64,000 nucleotides of DNA from CAMYMQ01 sp963730305 (GCA_963730305.1 CAVSRB010000002.1:434001-498000), one strand, 5' to 3'; shown: positions 1 through 8,728, counted from the first letter of the stretch. The notes: a model not told the origin generated them from the sequence alone. A program made the numbers and translations.

Positions 1-2
1 CT

Positions 3-428
3 CTCTATGCCGAGCCGTTCGACCCGCACATCTGTCATTGCCGCATGTGCCAGAAGGCGTTCGGGTCGTTCTTCGCGCCGCTGGCGAGCGTCAGGCTGGC
101 GGACCTCGCCTGGACCCGCGGCGCGCCCGGTTCGTTCATGAGTTCGGCGGCGGTCGAGCGCGGCTTCTGCCGCGACTGTGGCACGCCGCTCACCTTTCGC
201 TACATCGACACCGACAAGATCGAGGTCTCGCTGGGCAGCCTCGACGATCCCGCGCGCGTGCCGCCCGCGATCCAGTATGGCCTGGAAGGCCGGATGCCCT
301 GGTTCCGCACGCTGGCCGACCTGCCCGGCAGCCGCACCGAGGACGACATCCCGGCGGAACGCCTGGCCCAGCTCGAGAGCCGGCAGCACCCCGACCACGA
401 CACGGACGTGTGGCCGCCGAAGGACTAG
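3..428 (+). CDS. GFA/CENP-V family zinc protein, 5'-truncated by window edge
   Basis: Partial gene: the reading frame is open from the first bases of the window, so the true start lies upstream. The visible part begins just before a CHCRMCQKA segment and later has a CRDCGTP segment. These are the paired zinc cysteine motifs of the glutathione-dependent formaldehyde-activating (GFA/CENP-V) fold. Family members are small zinc proteins of about 120-150 residues. Most are of unknown substrate, and only a few are linked to S-hydroxymethylglutathione formation. Stop codon TAG at 426-428. It converges on the PadR-like gene 15 bases downstream. Confidence 0.85.
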   Translation, partial: LYAEPFDPHICHCRMCQKAFGSFFAPLASVRLADLAWTRGAPGSFMSSAAVERGFCRDCGTPLTFRYIDTDKIEVSLGSLDDPARVPPAIQYGLEGRMPWFRTLADLPGSRTEDDIPAERLAQLESRQHPDHDTDVWPPKD

Positions 429-443
429 GTCAGGGAAAGGCGA

Positions 444-989
444 TCAGGCCGCGTCGGCCAGCGCGCGACGCTGCGCCTCGAGCCAGGCGACGCGGTCGTC
501 GATCTGGGCGAGGTCGTGGTCGAGCCACGCGGCGAGATGGTCCTTGGCGCTGCCGGTATCGCGTAGCTCGAGGAGCCGGGCATGCTCGGCCCGGTAGAGC
601 TCGATCAGGCCGTCGAGCAGATCGGCCTGGCCGGCCACGGGCAGCAGGTGCAGGAAGCGGAACTTCAGCGCCATCACCAGCTTGGCGAGGCCGTCGATCG
701 GCGCGCGCACGTTGGCGCGCAGCAGGGTGACCAGCTCTTCGCGGCCGGCGTCGGTGATGCGCAGCAGGAGGTCGGCGCCGTCCGCCTCGTCGGCCGGCTC
801 GGTCAGGCCCTCGTAGCGCAGCAGCTCGATCGAGGGGCCGAGCAGGTCGAGCGACGGCCCGGTGATGTGGCTGGTGAAGTGGCGGATCTCGGCGGCGAGG
901 TCCCGGTACCGCTTCGGCGCGTCCGCGAGCAGCCCGAGCGCCAGCAGGCGGACGGCCTCGGTCGGGATCAGCGTCTTGTCGCGGTACAT
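444..989 (-). CDS. PadR-like transcriptional regulator downstream of hemA
   Basis: Protein of 181 residues starting MYRDKTLIPTEAVRLLALGL. The N-terminal half fits a PadR-type winged helix (a helix pair, then a wing around LLRITDAGREELVTLL). The C-terminal half is helical with a coiled-coil-like run near LIELYRAEHARLLELRD. The start at 989 is preferred over an upstream in-frame ATG at 1064 because the extra residues would overlap the hemA end and do not resemble the family. It begins 29 bases after the hemA stop on the same strand, so it is probably cotranscribed with hemA. Its ligand and targets cannot be read from the sequence. Confidence 0.75.
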   Translation of the reverse strand: MYRDKTLIPTEAVRLLALGLLADAPKRYRDLAAEIRHFTSHITGPSLDLLGPSIELLRYEGLTEPADEADGADLLLRITDAGREELVTLLRANVRAPIDGLAKLVMALKFRFLHLLPVAGQADLLDGLIELYRAEHARLLELRDTGSAKDHLAAWLDHDLAQIDDRVAWLEAQRRALADAA

Positions 990-1017
990 GGCGTCTCCGG
1001 TTCCGGCTGCGTCTTGG

Positions 1018-2238
1018 TTACGCGGCGGCGCGCCGCGCCAGCCCCAGCTGGCCCCACACCGCAACCAGGGCGTCGATCAGGCGGGCCATGTCGTCGTCGC
1101 TGTGGAACGGGTTCGGCGTGAAGCGCAGCCGCTCGGTCCCGCGCGGAACGGTCGGGAAGTTGATCGGCTGGACATAGATGCCGTGCTCGTCGAGCAGCAT
1201 GTCGCTCGCGGTCTTGCACAGGACGGCGTCGCCGACCATCAGCGGCACGATGTGGGTGACCGAATCCATCACCGGCAGGTCGGCCGCGCGCATCAGGGCC
1301 TTGAGCTTGGCGGCGCGCTCCTGGTGGCGCTCGCGCTCGGCGCTGCTCGCCTTCAAGTGGCGGACGCTGGCCAGCGCGCCGGCCGCGACGTGCGGCGGCA
1401 GGGCGGTGGTGAAGATGAAGCCCGAGGCGAAGCTGCGTACGACGTCGACCAGCGCGGCCGAGCCGGTGATGTAGCCGCCGACCACGCCGAAGGCCTTGGC
1501 CAGGGTGCCCTCGATCACGGTCAGCCGGTCCATCAGCCCCTCGCGCTCGGCGATGCCGCCGCCGCGCGGGCCGTACATGCCGACCGCGTGGACCTCGTCG
1601 AGGTAGGTCATCGCGCCATACTTGTCGGCCAGGTCGCAGAAATCTGCGATCGGGGCGATGTCGCCGTCCATCGAATAGACCGATTCGAAGGCGATCAGCT
1701 TGGGCCGCTCGGGATCGATGGTCTTGAGCAGGCGCTCCAGGTCGGCGGGATCGTTGTGGCGGAAGACGTGCTTCTCGCAGCGCGACGAGCGGACGCCGTG
1801 GATCATCGAGGCGTGGTTCAGCTCGTCCGACAGGATCACGCAGTCGGGCAGCATCTTGGCGATGGTCGAGATCGCCGCCTCGTTGGAGTTGTAGCCGGAA
1901 GTGAACAGCAGCGCCGCTTCCTTGCCGTGGAGGTCGGCAAGCTCGCGTTCCAGCTCGACGTGATAGTGGTTGGTGCCGGAGATGTTGCGGGTGCCGCCGG
2001 CGCCGCTGCCGCAGCGGTCGATCGCCTCGTGCATCGCGGCCAGCACGTCCGGGTGCTGACCCATGCCGAGATAGTCGTTCGAGCACCAGACCACGACGTC
2101 GTGGGTGCTGCCGTCTTCCGTATGCCGGACGGCGCGTGGGAACTGCCCGGCCCGTCGCTCCAGGTCGGCGAAGACGCGATACCGCCCCTCGTCCCGAACC
2201 TGGGCGATGGCGGCGGCGAATAGGCTTTCGTAATCCAT
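1018..2238 (-). CDS. hemA: 5-aminolevulinate synthase (C4/Shemin pathway)
   Basis: Catalyses condensation of glycine and succinyl-CoA to 5-aminolevulinate, the first step of tetrapyrrole synthesis in alphaproteobacteria. Length is 406 residues, as expected. Visible family features are GSGAGGTRNISGTN near residue 77, LDEVHAVGMYGPRG near 213, and the PLP lysine in GTLAKAFG at K248, the same number as in the Rhodobacter enzyme. An AGGAG-type ribosome site precedes the ATG. The gene leads a probable two-gene unit with the PadR-like gene. An FNR/FixK-type box lies 58 bases upstream, so oxygen control is likely. I see no Cys-Pro heme-regulatory motif. Confidence 0.97.
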   Translation of the reverse strand: MDYESLFAAAIAQVRDEGRYRVFADLERRAGQFPRAVRHTEDGSTHDVVVWCSNDYLGMGQHPDVLAAMHEAIDRCGSGAGGTRNISGTNHYHVELERELADLHGKEAALLFTSGYNSNEAAISTIAKMLPDCVILSDELNHASMIHGVRSSRCEKHVFRHNDPADLERLLKTIDPERPKLIAFESVYSMDGDIAPIADFCDLADKYGAMTYLDEVHAVGMYGPRGGGIAEREGLMDRLTVIEGTLAKAFGVVGGYITGSAALVDVVRSFASGFIFTTALPPHVAAGALASVRHLKASSAERERHQERAAKLKALMRAADLPVMDSVTHIVPLMVGDAVLCKTASDMLLDEHGIYVQPINFPTVPRGTERLRFTPNPFHSDDDMARLIDALVAVWGQLGLARRAAA

Positions 2239-2265
2239 GGGGCGCTTCTCCTCCGTGTCTCAGCG

Positions 2266-2309
2266 CCTTCTACCGTCAGAATATATTAGGTCGGCCTGAT
2301 TTGTATCAA
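2266..2309 (-). promoter_or_regulatory. FNR/FixK-type box and -10-like element upstream of hemA
   Basis: On the minus strand 2309-2296 reads TTGATACAAATCAG, one mismatch from the FNR/FixK consensus TTGAT-N4-ATCAA. A -10-like TAGAAG lies at 2271-2266. The implied start near 2260 would place the box centre at about -42, the class II activator position. FnrL/FixK control of hemA is established in Rhodobacter and Bradyrhizobium. Binding here is inferred. Confidence 0.6.
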
Positions 2310-2365
2310 AAAGAGGCGTATTGTCGCTAAGTTGTGACCGGGCGCCCGCCTGCGGTTCGAAGCGT

Positions 2366-3190
2366 CTATTTGCGCCGAACCAGCCCGAGCACGTTGGGGA
2401 TGTTATGGGCCGGGAACACCGCCCAGGTGCCGCCGGTCGACCCGAAGGCGCCGGTCAGCTCCAGCTCCACCCCGCCGGCGTTGACGTAGAGCTGCGCCGG
2501 GCGGCCGCCTTCCAGGTACATCGCGCTGCGGATGCCGAGCGGCAGCTTGCGGATGACGTTGGCGAAGGCGTGGACCGTGAACGGCGACCGAGTGAACAGG
2601 AACAGCGCCCGGCCGCGCCGGTCGAGCGCGAACACGGCCATGCTCCAGGCGCGCTTCTTCGGGCTCCACAGGTTGCGCCCGTGGCAGGTCCACAGCCGCG
2701 GCCCTTGCAGGAAGCTGCGGTAGCGCCGGCGCCACGGCCCGAATTTCTGGCAACGGCGGTCGATCAGCCGGGCGGGCGGCTGGCGCGGCGAGCGCGGGTT
2801 GAAGGCGAGCACGGCGCCCATGCCGTTGAGCCGCCGGTTGTTGACCTTGCGGCCGTGGACCATCATGCCGACGTTGGTCGCGAAGTCGCGGGCGTAGAGC
2901 CCGGCGTTGGTCGCCACCACCAGCCCGTGCGCCTTGGCCCAGTCCGCCGCGGTGCGGTTCTTGCCGCCGTCGAACTTGACCGAGGCCAGGGTCAGGCGGA
3001 AGCGCTTCAAGTCCGCGCGCAGCACGGTGATCACCGAATCCCCGGCCCTGGCCCGCACCGGCGACGCGATCCGGGCGAGCGAGAGCCCCGGTTCGAGGGT
3101 GCGCCAGTGGATCTTGGCGGCCGCCTCGGCCGTGTCGGCAGACGCGCCGAGCGCCGCCGCGATCAGACAGAGCGTGCGGGTAGCGTACAT
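2366..3190 (-). CDS. Exported phosphodiester glycosidase (NAGPA/DUF2233) domain protein
   Basis: Protein of 274 residues with an N-terminal signal peptide (hydrophobic run LCLIAAALGA, likely cleavage after ADTAEA). The body matches the phosphodiester-glycosidase/DUF2233 fold: an ATNAGLYARDFATNVGMMV block near residue 93, a GMGAVLAFN strand, then MYLEGGRPAQLY near 226 in place of the usual YLDGG-type signature. Homologues include mammalian uncovering enzyme and bacterial periplasmic proteins of mostly unknown substrate. It stands alone, with an inverted-repeat element upstream of its start and hemA downstream. Periplasmic location is likely; the substrate is unknown. Confidence 0.8.
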   Translation of the reverse strand: MYATRTLCLIAAALGASADTAEAAAKIHWRTLEPGLSLARIASPVRARAGDSVITVLRADLKRFRLTLASVKFDGGKNRTAADWAKAHGLVVATNAGLYARDFATNVGMMVHGRKVNNRRLNGMGAVLAFNPRSPRQPPARLIDRRCQKFGPWRRRYRSFLQGPRLWTCHGRNLWSPKKRAWSMAVFALDRRGRALFLFTRSPFTVHAFANVIRKLPLGIRSAMYLEGGRPAQLYVNAGGVELELTGAFGSTGGTWAVFPAHNIPNVLGLVRRK

Positions 3191-3273
3191 GCCGCCGATG
3201 TTAGGCGATCGGCCGGGCCGACGGAAGCGCGGGGCAGGGTTGTCCTGGCGGCTTCGGAGATATCGCGCGTCCT

Positions 3274-3383
3274 CCCATCCTTCGAGACGCCCCTGCGGGG
3301 CTCCTCAGGATGAAGCCTCTGACCGACTTCAAGACGAGACTTCATCCTGAGGAGGCCGCAAAGAGGCCGTCTCGAAGGATGGG
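3274..3383. repeat. Inverted pair of REP-like palindromic units
   Basis: The outer arms CCCATCCTTCGAGACG (3274-3289) and CGTCTCGAAGGATGGG (3368-3383) are exact reverse complements. The inner arms CTCCTCAGGATGAAG (3301-3315) and CTTCATCCTGAGGAG (3340-3354) are also exact. Each half is one unit with its own small stem, so the whole can form a hairpin over 100 bases long. A diverged pair of the same family lies at 49583-49692. It separates the aminotransferase end from the glycosidase start. Confidence 0.85.
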
Positions 3384-3409
3384 AAGGCGGGCTCCCCGCA
3401 GCCGACGCC

Positions 3410-4804
3410 CTACGGCGCGCCGTTCTCCGCGATCCACTTCGCCGTGTCGTCGACCGCCGCGCGGGCGCGGGCGACCAGGTCGTCGATGCCCTGCTCGTCG
3501 ATGATCAGCGGCGGGCAGATGGCGATCGCGTCGAGGACGTTGCGGATGATCAGGCCGTGCTTCTCGGCGGCCTTGCGGAACACGGTGCCGACCACGCCGG
3601 GCTTGTCGAACTTGCCGTGCGCGGCCTTGTCCTTGACCAGCTCCACGCCGGCGATCAGGCCGATGCCGCGGACCTCGCCGACCAGGTCGTGGTCGAGCAG
3701 GCCGCGCAGCCCGTCCTGCAGGCGCGGGCTGACCGCGCGGACGTGGGAGAGGATGTCCATCTCCTCGTAGATCTTCTGGGTCTCGAGCGCGACCGCGGCG
3801 GAGACGGGATGCCCCGAGTAGGTGAAGCCGTGGCCGAACTGGCCGATCTTCTGGCTCTCGGCCAGCATCGCCTGCCACACCTTGTCGGAGACCATCAGCG
3901 CCGAGATCGGCAGGTAGCCCGACGACAGCGCCTTGGCCATCGACAGCATATCCGGCTCGATGCCATAGGTCTGGCTGCCCCAGGGATTGCCGGTTCGGAA
4001 GAAACCGCAGATTACTTCGTCTGCGATCAGCAGGATGTCGTGTTTCTTCAGAACCTTCTGGATCTTCTCGAAATAGGTCGCGGGCGGCAGCACGACCCCG
4101 CCGGCGCCCATGATCGGCTCCGCGAACATGGCCCCGATCGTGTCCGGCCCTTCGGCCTGGATCAGCGCTTCGAGGTCCTCGGCGCAGCGGGTCGCGAAGT
4201 CCTCCTCGCTCTCGCCCTCGTTGGCGCCGAAATAGTGGTGCGGGCAGGTCGTGTGCAGGATGCGCGCCACCGGCAGGTCGAAGTCGGCGTGGTTGGCGGG
4301 TAGACCGGTCAGGCTGGCGGTGGCGACGGTGACGCCGTGATAGGCGCGCTGGCGGGAGATGATCTTCTTCTTCTCCGGCTTGCCCATCGCGTTCCAGTAG
4401 TACCAGACCAGCTTGATCGCGGTGTCGTTGGCCTCGGAGCCCGAGTTGGCGAAGAACACCCGCGCCATCGGCACCGGCGCCATGTCCAACAGCCGCTCGG
4501 CCAGCTCGACGCCGGGCATGTGCGACTTGTGGGTGAACTGGTGGTAGAAGGGCAGGGTGCGCAGCGCCTCGGCGGCGGCGTTGGCGAGCCGCTCGTTGTC
4601 GAAGCCCAGCGCGGTGCACCACAGGCCGGCCATGCCCTCGATATATTCCTTGCCGTCGTCGTCCCACACCTTGATGCCCTTGCCGCGCCGGATGATCAGC
4701 GGGCCTTCGGTCTCGTGGGCCTTGAGGTTGGTATAGGGGTGGACCACCGAGGCGATGTCGCGCGCGGCGGGCGAATTGGCGGCGTGGCGGGCAGCGGTAT
4801 CCAT
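3410..4804 (-). CDS. Class III PLP aminotransferase (omega-amino acid:pyruvate type)
   Basis: Protein of 464 residues of the class III aminotransferase family, fold type I. It carries FFANSGSEANDTAIKL (cofactor phosphate region), ADEVICGFFRTG (PLP aspartate region) and SMAKALSSGYLPISA (Schiff-base lysine). The overall pattern, with an N-terminal D..SVVHPYTNLKAHE segment, is that of aminotransferases moving an amino group from an omega-amino acid, amine or taurine to pyruvate. The start MDTAARHA at 4804 is chosen because a longer reading from 4912 adds 36 unrelated residues. No partner gene nearby defines the substrate. Confidence 0.9.
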   Translation of the reverse strand: MDTAARHAANSPAARDIASVVHPYTNLKAHETEGPLIIRRGKGIKVWDDDGKEYIEGMAGLWCTALGFDNERLANAAAEALRTLPFYHQFTHKSHMPGVELAERLLDMAPVPMARVFFANSGSEANDTAIKLVWYYWNAMGKPEKKKIISRQRAYHGVTVATASLTGLPANHADFDLPVARILHTTCPHHYFGANEGESEEDFATRCAEDLEALIQAEGPDTIGAMFAEPIMGAGGVVLPPATYFEKIQKVLKKHDILLIADEVICGFFRTGNPWGSQTYGIEPDMLSMAKALSSGYLPISALMVSDKVWQAMLAESQKIGQFGHGFTYSGHPVSAAVALETQKIYEEMDILSHVRAVSPRLQDGLRGLLDHDLVGEVRGIGLIAGVELVKDKAAHGKFDKPGVVGTVFRKAAEKHGLIIRNVLDAIAICPPLIIDEQGIDDLVARARAAVDDTAKWIAENGAP

Positions 4805-4935
4805 GGCTCTCTCGTCGGGTTGGTTCGGTTGCGGCGTCGACCTGGAGATGCCGCGAATATAGACGCCTTGCGACGTTGCGCCAGTGGCCGCGCGCAATTG
4901 GCGCGGCCGCACGCGACGCTAGCGGGCGGCGCGGC

Positions 4936-6084
4936 TCAGGCGCTGCCCCAGACGTCGCGGGCGACGTCGACCACCAGTTTCAGCTTGGCCTCCTGGTCTT
5001 CCGGCGTCACCGGGTTGCCCTCCATGACGCTGGCGAAGCCGCATTGCGGGCTGATCGCCAGGTCGTCCAGCGGCACGATCTTCGCGGCGTCGTCGATCCG
5101 GCGCTTCAGGTCGCCGGGGTCTTCCATGTCCGGCCGCTTGGTCGTGATCAGGCCGAGCACGACCTTCTTGCCCTCGGGGATCAGGCGCAGCGGCTCGAAG
5201 TCGCCCGAGCGGGCGTCGTCGTATTCGAGGTAGTAGACGTCGACGTCGAGCGCCGGGAAGACGTCGGCGGCGATCGCGTCGTAGCCGCCGGAGGCGATCC
5301 ACGACCCGCGGGCGTTGCCGCGGCAGATGTGGAAGCCGATCGCGGTGTCGGGCCGGCGCTCGGCGATCGCCGCGTTGGTCGCGTCGACGTAGCGTTTCAG
5401 CAGCGCCTCGGGCGTGTCGCCCATCTCGGCGGTCTTGGCGCGCAGGTCCGGGTCGACGAAATAGGACAGCACGGGATCGTCGATCTGGATCGACCGGCAG
5501 CCGGCGGCTTCCAGGGCCGCGATCTCCTCGCGGTAGACCCGGGTCACGTCGTCCCAGAATTCGTCCAGGTCGGGATAGACGGCGCGGTCGACCGCGTCGT
5601 AGCCGTACTGGAAGTGGAACCGCGCCGGCGTCGGGATGGTCACCTTGGGCAGCGCTTGCGCGCCGCCGCCGGTCGCCGCCTGCATCACGTCGAAGGCGTG
5701 GCCCATGATGCTGCCGCTGCGGCGGATCTTGCCGGTGACGCGGATACGCTTGGGCACGTAGGTCGGCAGGTCGCCGGCCGAGCGGTTCTTGTCGAACCAG
5801 GTCGACGGGTCGTCACGGTCGATGGCGATGCCGTCGATGCGCGCGGGGTCGATGAACTCGCTCCACCACACGTCGCGGCGGAACTCGCCGTCGACCACGG
5901 TGTGGAAGCCGAGTGTCTCCTGCTCCGCGATCGCGCTCGCGATGGCGGCGTCCTGCAGGTCGAGCAGGTCGCCGTCCGGCAGCTCGCCGGCGTCGCGCCG
6001 GGCCCAGGCCTTCAAGAGCGGTGCGGGCCGCAGCAGGCTGCCGACCTGTTCGGCGCGGAAGAAGGGCTTGGTGTCGGTCGTCAT
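4936..6084 (-). CDS. MetE C-terminal-domain (cobalamin-independent methyltransferase) protein, catabolic operon
   Basis: Protein of 382 residues covering only the catalytic C-terminal barrel of MetE; the N-terminal half of full MetE is absent. The zinc ligands look intact: FHICRGN (His-x-Cys), a downstream Glu in YYLEYDD, and SPQCGFAS (second Cys). It should therefore bind zinc and could transfer a methyl group between a folate-like donor and a thiol. The acceptor is unknown. It is the last gene of a FAH-SnoaL-dioxygenase operon, so it may handle methyl groups released in aromatic catabolism rather than make methionine. A paralogue lies at 25115-26269. Confidence 0.85.
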   Translation of the reverse strand: MTTDTKPFFRAEQVGSLLRPAPLLKAWARRDAGELPDGDLLDLQDAAIASAIAEQETLGFHTVVDGEFRRDVWWSEFIDPARIDGIAIDRDDPSTWFDKNRSAGDLPTYVPKRIRVTGKIRRSGSIMGHAFDVMQAATGGGAQALPKVTIPTPARFHFQYGYDAVDRAVYPDLDEFWDDVTRVYREEIAALEAAGCRSIQIDDPVLSYFVDPDLRAKTAEMGDTPEALLKRYVDATNAAIAERRPDTAIGFHICRGNARGSWIASGGYDAIAADVFPALDVDVYYLEYDDARSGDFEPLRLIPEGKKVVLGLITTKRPDMEDPGDLKRRIDDAAKIVPLDDLAISPQCGFASVMEGNPVTPEDQEAKLKLVVDVARDVWGSA

Positions 6085-6119
6085 CGGAAAGTCCCGTGGA
6101 AGTGAGCAGCGGGCAGGCG

Positions 6120-7094
6120 TCACGCCGCGCCGGCGTGGATCAGGCCGAAGCCGATGCCGTATTCGAGCGTGTCGGCGTAGACGTCGGTCACCGGTGGCGC
6201 GCCGCCGGCGGCCCGGTTGGCGGCGCAGGCGGCGATCCAGGTGTGCAGCTCGAGCGAGCCGATGCCCGCCCGGGTCATGATTTCCTCGGGCCGCCAGGCG
6301 TCGAACGTTTCCAGCGCGTCGTGGCCGACCGTATCGAGGAAGGCGCGGTCGAACTCGGGGTTGAGGTAGATGTCCTCGCGCGTGCGCTGGCCGCTGACCA
6401 GCATCTCCGCGCCCTCCAGGTGCATCACCCGCAGCCGCTCCAGCCATTCGGCGTGGGTCATGCCGCCGGCCTTGTCGCTGCCGGTCTCCCCCTGGGCCTG
6501 CCACGCGGCGACCTCGGGCGGGCCCTCGCCGGGCGCGGGATAGTAGCGGGTCGGGTGGTGCGACATGCCGCCGGAGCCGAGGATCAGCACGCGTTCGTCG
6601 CGGGTGGCGAGGAAGCGGCCGACCGCTTCGCCGAGCAGCCGCGAGCGCTTGAACGGCACGAAGGGCGGGATGATGCCGTTGACGTAGATCGGGATCACCG
6701 GATAGCGGTCGAGCGCGCCGAGCAGCCGCTGCATCGGCTGGGTGAAGCCGTGGTCGATGGTCATCGCGTGGGAGGCGGCGACGTCGACCCCGTCGGCGCG
6801 GACCGCGTCGATCAGTGCCGTCGCGGTGTCGGCCGGTACGGTCAGCGTGCCCGGATGGCCGCCGATGTCGTCGACCGCCTCGGCGGCGAGGCCGACCGAG
6901 AAGGGCGGCACCTGGGAGAGGAAGACGCCGTTGAAATGGTCGGTGCCGAAGACGACGACCAGCTCCGGGTCGTAGGCGGCGATGCGCGCCGTGCGCGCGG
7001 CGAAGGCGGCCTCGATCTCGTCGAAGGCGTCCGGCTCCTTGGCGTAACACGCCATGATCGGCGAATGGGCGGTGCAGACCAGCTCGACCGTCAT
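6120..7094 (-). CDS. LigB/MhpB-type extradiol ring-cleavage dioxygenase
   Basis: Protein of 324 residues of the class III (LigB superfamily) Fe(II) extradiol dioxygenases, closest in pattern to MhpB, which opens 2,3-dihydroxyphenylpropionate. Visible landmarks are the N-terminal AHSPIM (first His), VVVFGTDHFNGVFL, SHAMTIDHGFTQPM (the paired His that binds iron and acts as acid/base), and GSGGMSHHP. It overlaps the upstream SnoaL gene by ATGA, so the two are translationally coupled. With the FAH-family gene it forms a meta-cleavage pair: ring opening, then C-C hydrolysis. The actual catechol substrate cannot be read. Confidence 0.88.
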   Translation of the reverse strand: MTVELVCTAHSPIMACYAKEPDAFDEIEAAFAARTARIAAYDPELVVVFGTDHFNGVFLSQVPPFSVGLAAEAVDDIGGHPGTLTVPADTATALIDAVRADGVDVAASHAMTIDHGFTQPMQRLLGALDRYPVIPIYVNGIIPPFVPFKRSRLLGEAVGRFLATRDERVLILGSGGMSHHPTRYYPAPGEGPPEVAAWQAQGETGSDKAGGMTHAEWLERLRVMHLEGAEMLVSGQRTREDIYLNPEFDRAFLDTVGHDALETFDAWRPEEIMTRAGIGSLELHTWIAACAANRAAGGAPPVTDVYADTLEYGIGFGLIHAGAA

Positions 7095-7591
7095 CGCGGC
7101 TCCTCCGTCTTGCCCACGGACCGGACCCCGAGTGGCAGCCCCCCGAGTGGCAGAACCGGCGTGAAATCCTCGGCGACGAACAGCCGCCGGACGCTGCGTT
7201 GCGCGAACAGCCACTGCCCGTCGACCCGGTGGTACACGTCGTCGTAGTCCTGGACAAGCTGAGGCACCGCCGGGTGCGGCGGCGTGCCGTCGGCGGCGAA
7301 CAGCAAGAGGATGCAGGTGCCGTGCGCCCGGTCCGGCCCGTCCACGGTCAGGCGCAGGTTGGTGAAGATGTGCCGGGCGGTGCGCTCGCCGCGGGCGGCC
7401 CGGGCGGCGTAGGCGCTGCGGATCGCGTCGCGGCCGACCGCGCGGCTGCCGTCCTCGCGGCCGTACCAGCCGTCCTCGGTGAACAGCTCGGCGACGGCCG
7501 CCGAGTCGCCGTGGTCGATGCGCCAGGCGAACTCCGCGATCAGCGCGTCGATCGCGACCCGGGTCAGCAACGCGTCGGTATCGGCCGTCAT
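7091..7591 (-). CDS. SnoaL-like / NTF2-fold small protein
   Basis: Protein of 166 residues with a cone-shaped alpha+beta barrel pattern (helix-rich start IDALIAEFAWRIDHGDSAAVAELF, then GRDAIRSAY and HIFTNLRL strands). This matches SnoaL_4-type proteins related to ring-hydroxylating dioxygenase beta subunits. It is joined by 4-base ATGA overlaps to the FAH gene before it and the dioxygenase gene after it. Such proteins are often isomerases, dehydratases or small dioxygenase partners. The exact role is open, but the tight coupling argues for a step beside ring cleavage. Confidence 0.75.
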   Translation of the reverse strand: MTADTDALLTRVAIDALIAEFAWRIDHGDSAAVAELFTEDGWYGREDGSRAVGRDAIRSAYAARAARGERTARHIFTNLRLTVDGPDRAHGTCILLLFAADGTPPHPAVPQLVQDYDDVYHRVDGQWLFAQRSVRRLFVAEDFTPVLPLGGLPLGVRSVGKTEEPR

Positions 7592-8598
7592 GCCTTCTTC
7601 AGCCGCCAGTCCGGCAGGCTCTCGCCTTTGATCCGCTTGACCGGGTTGGACAGGGTGCCGAGCCCGGAGATGGTCACCTCGACCGGCCCGTCGAGCCGGC
7701 TCAGGTCGCCGGTGTGCAGCGGCCGGCCGCCCGTCTTGGAGGCGCGGAAGGCGGTGCCCATCGAGATCACGTCGCCGGCCTCCAGGGTCAGGTAGCGCGA
7801 GATGAAGGCGAGCACCTCGGGCACCGTGTAGGTGTAGTAGCGGGTGTTGTCGTCGGTCAGCATCTCGCCGCCGATCGAGCAGCTGATGTCGAGCGCGTGG
7901 GGGTCGGGCACGTCGTCCTTGGTCACCAGCCAGGGGCCGAACGGGCCGAAGCCGTCGGTGCCCTTGTAGCGCGCGGTGTAGGACAGGTGCTGCTCGACCC
8001 GGGTGACCTCATCGGGGTTCTTGGGGTCGGGGTAGAGCGCGAAATAGTGGACCCGGTCTTCCGACCGCATGTCGTTGCCGGTCAGGTCGTCGAACACGGC
8101 ATAGCCGAACACCGCGTCGTCGCCGTCGCGCGGGTCGTAGTCCTTGATCGTCTTGCCGACCACCACCGCCAGCTCGGGCTCGGGATGCAGCCGGCCGTAA
8201 TGGTCGCGGACGACGATCGGCTCGTTGTGGCCGAGCAGGCAGGTGCTCGGCTTGAGGAAGAAGGTGGGGTGGTCGGGCGCGCTGACCTTGCGGTCGTCGG
8301 CGGCCGAGTTGTTCAGGGCCACGCCGCAGACCTTGCCCGGGCGCCGCACCGGCGGGTGCCAGCGGATGTCGGCGATCGGGATGCGCCGGACGGCGCTCGG
8401 GTTGGCGCGGGCGAGGTCGAGCACCGTGCGCACGGCCGCCAGCGCCGCGTCGCCGCCGCGGATCAGGGTGAGCATGTCGGCCGGCGCCGCCGCCCCGCCC
8501 GCCGCGGCGAGCGCTTCGGTCAGGTCGATGACGTGGCCGCCGTCGACCTCCGCGCCGATCCGGTCGGCGCCGTCATGGGAAAAGCTGGCCAGTCGCAT
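7588..8598 (-). CDS. Fumarylacetoacetate hydrolase-family protein
   Basis: Protein of 336 residues of the FAH superfamily, whose members hydrolyse or decarboxylate the C-C bond of ring-fission products using a Mg2+ site. The C-terminal catalytic domain is clear: VCGVALNNSAADDR, HPEPELAVVVGKTIKDYDP (metal carboxylates) and GDVISMGTAF. The start at MRLASFSHDG (8598) fits the family N terminus. It is the first gene of the operon continuing into SnoaL and MhpB-type genes (4-base overlap) and MetE-core. An IclR gene is transcribed away from it across a 130-base control region. Confidence 0.9.
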   Translation of the reverse strand: MRLASFSHDGADRIGAEVDGGHVIDLTEALAAAGGAAAPADMLTLIRGGDAALAAVRTVLDLARANPSAVRRIPIADIRWHPPVRRPGKVCGVALNNSAADDRKVSAPDHPTFFLKPSTCLLGHNEPIVVRDHYGRLHPEPELAVVVGKTIKDYDPRDGDDAVFGYAVFDDLTGNDMRSEDRVHYFALYPDPKNPDEVTRVEQHLSYTARYKGTDGFGPFGPWLVTKDDVPDPHALDISCSIGGEMLTDDNTRYYTYTVPEVLAFISRYLTLEAGDVISMGTAFRASKTGGRPLHTGDLSRLDGPVEVTISGLGTLSNPVKRIKGESLPDWRLKKA

Positions 8599-8690
8599 GG
8601 CGGGTTCTCGCCTCCCTCTGGTCCCGGTCCGAACGCCGGTTCCGCACCCTAGCGCGCGCGCCCGGCGAGCGATTGCGCCGACGCCGGACA

Positions 8691-8705
8691 TTTCGCATAT
8701 TGAAA
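8691..8705. promoter_or_regulatory. Candidate IclR operator in FAH/iclR divergent promoter
   Basis: TTTCGCATATTGAAA has TTTC and GAAA arms around a 7-base centre. It lies 24 bases before the iclR start and 92 bases before the FAH start, where an autoregulated divergent operator is expected. IclR-family sites often contain such TTTC/GAAA arms. There is only one copy, so support is modest. Confidence 0.35.
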
Positions 8706-8728
8706 CCGTCTTTGGCCGGAACCAGGCG

